Shown here piece by piece: positions 62,759 to 64,000 of a DNA stretch of 64,000 nucleotides. This stretch comes from an uncultured Acidobacteriota bacterium (GTDB taxonomy: Bacteria; Acidobacteriota; Terriglobia; Bryobacterales; Bryobacteraceae), in NCBI GenBank assembly GCA_902825945.1, contig CADECY010000014.1, forward strand, positions 42,627 through 106,626. The letters run 5' to 3'. Both the position numbers and the translations under genes were made by a program. Every line of letters begins with the position of its first letter. Within the stretch, counting starts at the first letter, position 1. The notes below the pieces were generated by a model. It saw only the letters and a list, made by a program, of their open reading frames with translations. It did no database searches and was not told where the DNA came from.

Positions 62759-63523
62759 TTGATCCGAAAACTGACCTTTTTCATCGCGGCGGGCGCCGCC
62801 TTGTCGAGCGCCGCTGTGATTTCGTCCTACAACGCGACATCGGGCGCGCCCGGTACGCAAGGGTGGACTCCGAATGGCGGCGTCCTGTCCGGCGCGCTGA
62901 TCAATGACGGCGGCGTGAGCGCCTGGCAAATGACCGGCGACAATTGCTGTGGATACTGGTATGACACGTTGACATCCCAACAGTGGTCCAGTGCGTTCAG
63001 CAACGGCTGGAGCCTGCGCGGCATCGCGCGCTCTCCCACCGCCAGTTCCAGTACCGGCTACATTTTTCTCGATGTGCCGGGGACTCTGGCGAATCGATTC
63101 GACATTTCCTTCGGGTTCGACGGCACCAACGGCTGGGTGGGCCTGAGCATGTGGTCCGACAGCTCGAATCCGGCGCTCAAACACACGTTCTCCGGAAACG
63201 CCTATCACCTGTTCGACATGCGGTACGACCCTGCCACGCAGCGTGCCGGTCTCTGGGTGGACGGAATCCAAGTGCTATCCGGCTATACCGGACATACGCT
63301 GTTCCGGGAGAGTCACGGACCGGCGTTCGGCGTGACCGGCAACACCGTGCCGGCCAACTTCAGTTGTGTGCAGTTCACGGTCAACGATGGCACCTCGAGC
63401 GATGGCTGCGGAGTGACCACTGCCGGCGGCGGGGGCGGCGCGGTGCCGGAACCATCGACATTCGTACTCACGGCGGCCGCGCTGATCGCTCTTCGGCTCG
63501 GGCGGAACGCCGCTCGTTGCTGA
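62759..63523 (+). CDS. PEP-CTERM secreted protein, second copy
   Basis: The protein has 254 residues from a TTG start with AGGAG 9 nt upstream. The signal peptide is MIRKLTFFIAAGAALSSAA. The C terminus is VPEPSTF, a hydrophobic helix and RLGRNAAR, a PEP-CTERM sorting signal preceded by a GGGGG linker. The body (YWYDTLTSQQWSSAFSNGWSLRG, FGFDGTNGWVGLSMW) is beta-rich and may bind carbohydrate, but no family is recognised. It is not similar to the copy at 60265 outside the sorting signal. It lies 89 nt before the sigma-factor gene. Confidence 0.87.
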   Translation: MIRKLTFFIAAGAALSSAAVISSYNATSGAPGTQGWTPNGGVLSGALINDGGVSAWQMTGDNCCGYWYDTLTSQQWSSAFSNGWSLRGIARSPTASSSTGYIFLDVPGTLANRFDISFGFDGTNGWVGLSMWSDSSNPALKHTFSGNAYHLFDMRYDPATQRAGLWVDGIQVLSGYTGHTLFRESHGPAFGVTGNTVPANFSCVQFTVNDGTSSDGCGVTTAGGGGGAVPEPSTFVLTAAALIALRLGRNAARC

Positions 63524-63612
63524 ATCGCGCCGAGGCTGCCGGAGCGCTCAAGACCGATTCCCAGGCCCGTGATATGCTCTTTGAATCTCTTGCTCACTGG
63601 CTCAGGAATCGA

Positions 63613-64000
63613 ATGCAGCGTCCGGATTCGGCCTCCCCGCCCGATAGCGAGGAGGTTTCCCAGCTTCTCGCGCACTTGCGTGAACCCGAGTCTCGGGACC
63701 GCCTGTTTGCTCTGATTTATCCTGAACTGCGGAGAGTGGCGCAAGTCCGGATGAACTCCGAGCGGCAGGATCACACCCTGCAACCGACCGCGCTCGTCAA
63801 CGAGGTCTTCCTGCGCATGGTTCGCCAGGAATCGGTTTCCTGGCAGAACCGCGCTCATTTCCTGGCTACCGCGTCGAAAATGATGCGGCGCATCTTGATC
63901 GACCATGCCCGCGGGCGCCCGATGGCGTCGCGCCCGCGTAGCGCGGGTCTGGATATCGAACAGGTTTGCGCGGGCGAGGGCTTTTCGCGGATCCTCGAAC
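63613..64000 (+). CDS. ECF RNA polymerase sigma factor, cut by window edge
   Basis: About 129 residues are visible, starting MQRPDSASPPDSEEVSQLLAHL with AGGA ~6 nt upstream; an in-frame ATG at 63574 is an alternative. The region reads LFALIYPELRRVAQVRM, TLQPTALVNEVFLRMVRQ and RAHFLATASKMMRRILIDHARGR, which are the sigma-2 landmarks of the ECF group common in Acidobacteria and Planctomycetes. The sigma-4 helix-turn-helix lies beyond the window. A nearby target could be the PEP-CTERM genes, by inference only. Confidence 0.85.
   Translation, partial: MQRPDSASPPDSEEVSQLLAHLREPESRDRLFALIYPELRRVAQVRMNSERQDHTLQPTALVNEVFLRMVRQESVSWQNRAHFLATASKMMRRILIDHARGRPMASRPRSAGLDIEQVCAGEGFSRILE

Noticed and set aside
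1..64000. CRISPR array
   Set aside because: No set of regularly spaced direct repeats was seen; the only clear direct repeat is the two-copy receptor tail.

Overview
The window looks like a GC-rich chromosome segment from an Acidobacteriota of the Bryobacterales/Solibacter type. The evidence is four ~1,130-residue Oar-like TonB-dependent receptors with an N-terminal carboxypeptidase-regulatory-like domain and no SusD partner, a TIGR03437-like 'Solibacter' domain, DUF1501 and cytochrome-c/DUF1549/DUF1553 proteins, an FG-GAP/VCBS protein, Tat-exported enzymes, PEP-CTERM proteins and an ECF sigma factor. Taxonomy is inferred from gene content only.

Layout. (1) 1-9953, minus strand: a catabolic run of two phytanoyl-CoA-dioxygenase-like proteins, an aldo/keto reductase, a TonB receptor, an MFS transporter, a D-aminoacylase-like amidohydrolase, a BNR/sialidase-like protein and the start of a further secreted protein. 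Most neighbours overlap or nearly touch. (2) 9986-15134, plus strand, divergent: an exported DapA-family protein, an exported TIM-barrel-like protein and a secreted FG-GAP protein. (3) 15115-17315, minus: a translationally coupled pair, an AlbA_2/HATPase protein and a ParA-like ATPase. (4) 17439-29636: two convergent TonB receptors, a sulfatase, a diguanylate cyclase, a TIGR03437-type protein and a parallel beta-helix protein. (5) 29906-37138: tRNA-Pro(CGG), an MrfA/YprA-type helicase, a scarred ~1-kb cassette with a frameshifted SUFU gene between two copies of a receptor 3' end, and the fourth receptor. (6) 37139-42598, plus: uvrA, a deoxyhypusine-synthase-like gene, a CPBP protease and mtnA, all overlapping. 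(7) 42534-46851, minus: PIN/TRAM protein, ispD, ispF and a YfhO-like membrane protein. (8) a decayed ISNCY-like transposase, then 47735-52372: an ABM monooxygenase, a CPBP protease, a BamE-like secreted protein, a PLP decarboxylase and an exported DegT-type aminotransferase. (9) 52408-60218, minus: rsfS, a methyltransferase, an RNA ligase and an HD-Pnk end-healing enzyme, all joined by 4-nt overlaps. These are followed by a cytochrome/DUF1553 protein, a DUF1501 protein and a GAF protein, also overlapping. (10) 60265-64000, plus: a PEP-CTERM protein, a secreted peptidase-like protein, hpt, a truncated AAA ATPase, a second PEP-CTERM protein and a truncated ECF sigma factor.

How it works together. 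Much of the window serves uptake and breakdown of complex organic matter: outer-membrane receptors, exported hydrolases, an inner-membrane permease and cytoplasmic oxidoreductases. Housekeeping blocks (uvrA, ispDF, mtnA, hpt, rsfS, tRNA-Pro) are interleaved. The most interesting module is the RNA-repair-like set at 57180-60218, which pairs end-healing (HD-Pnk) and end-sealing (RNA ligase) with a methyltransferase and the ribosome-silencing factor. The AlbA_2/ParA pair and the SUFU cassette are the best accessory or conflict-type candidates.
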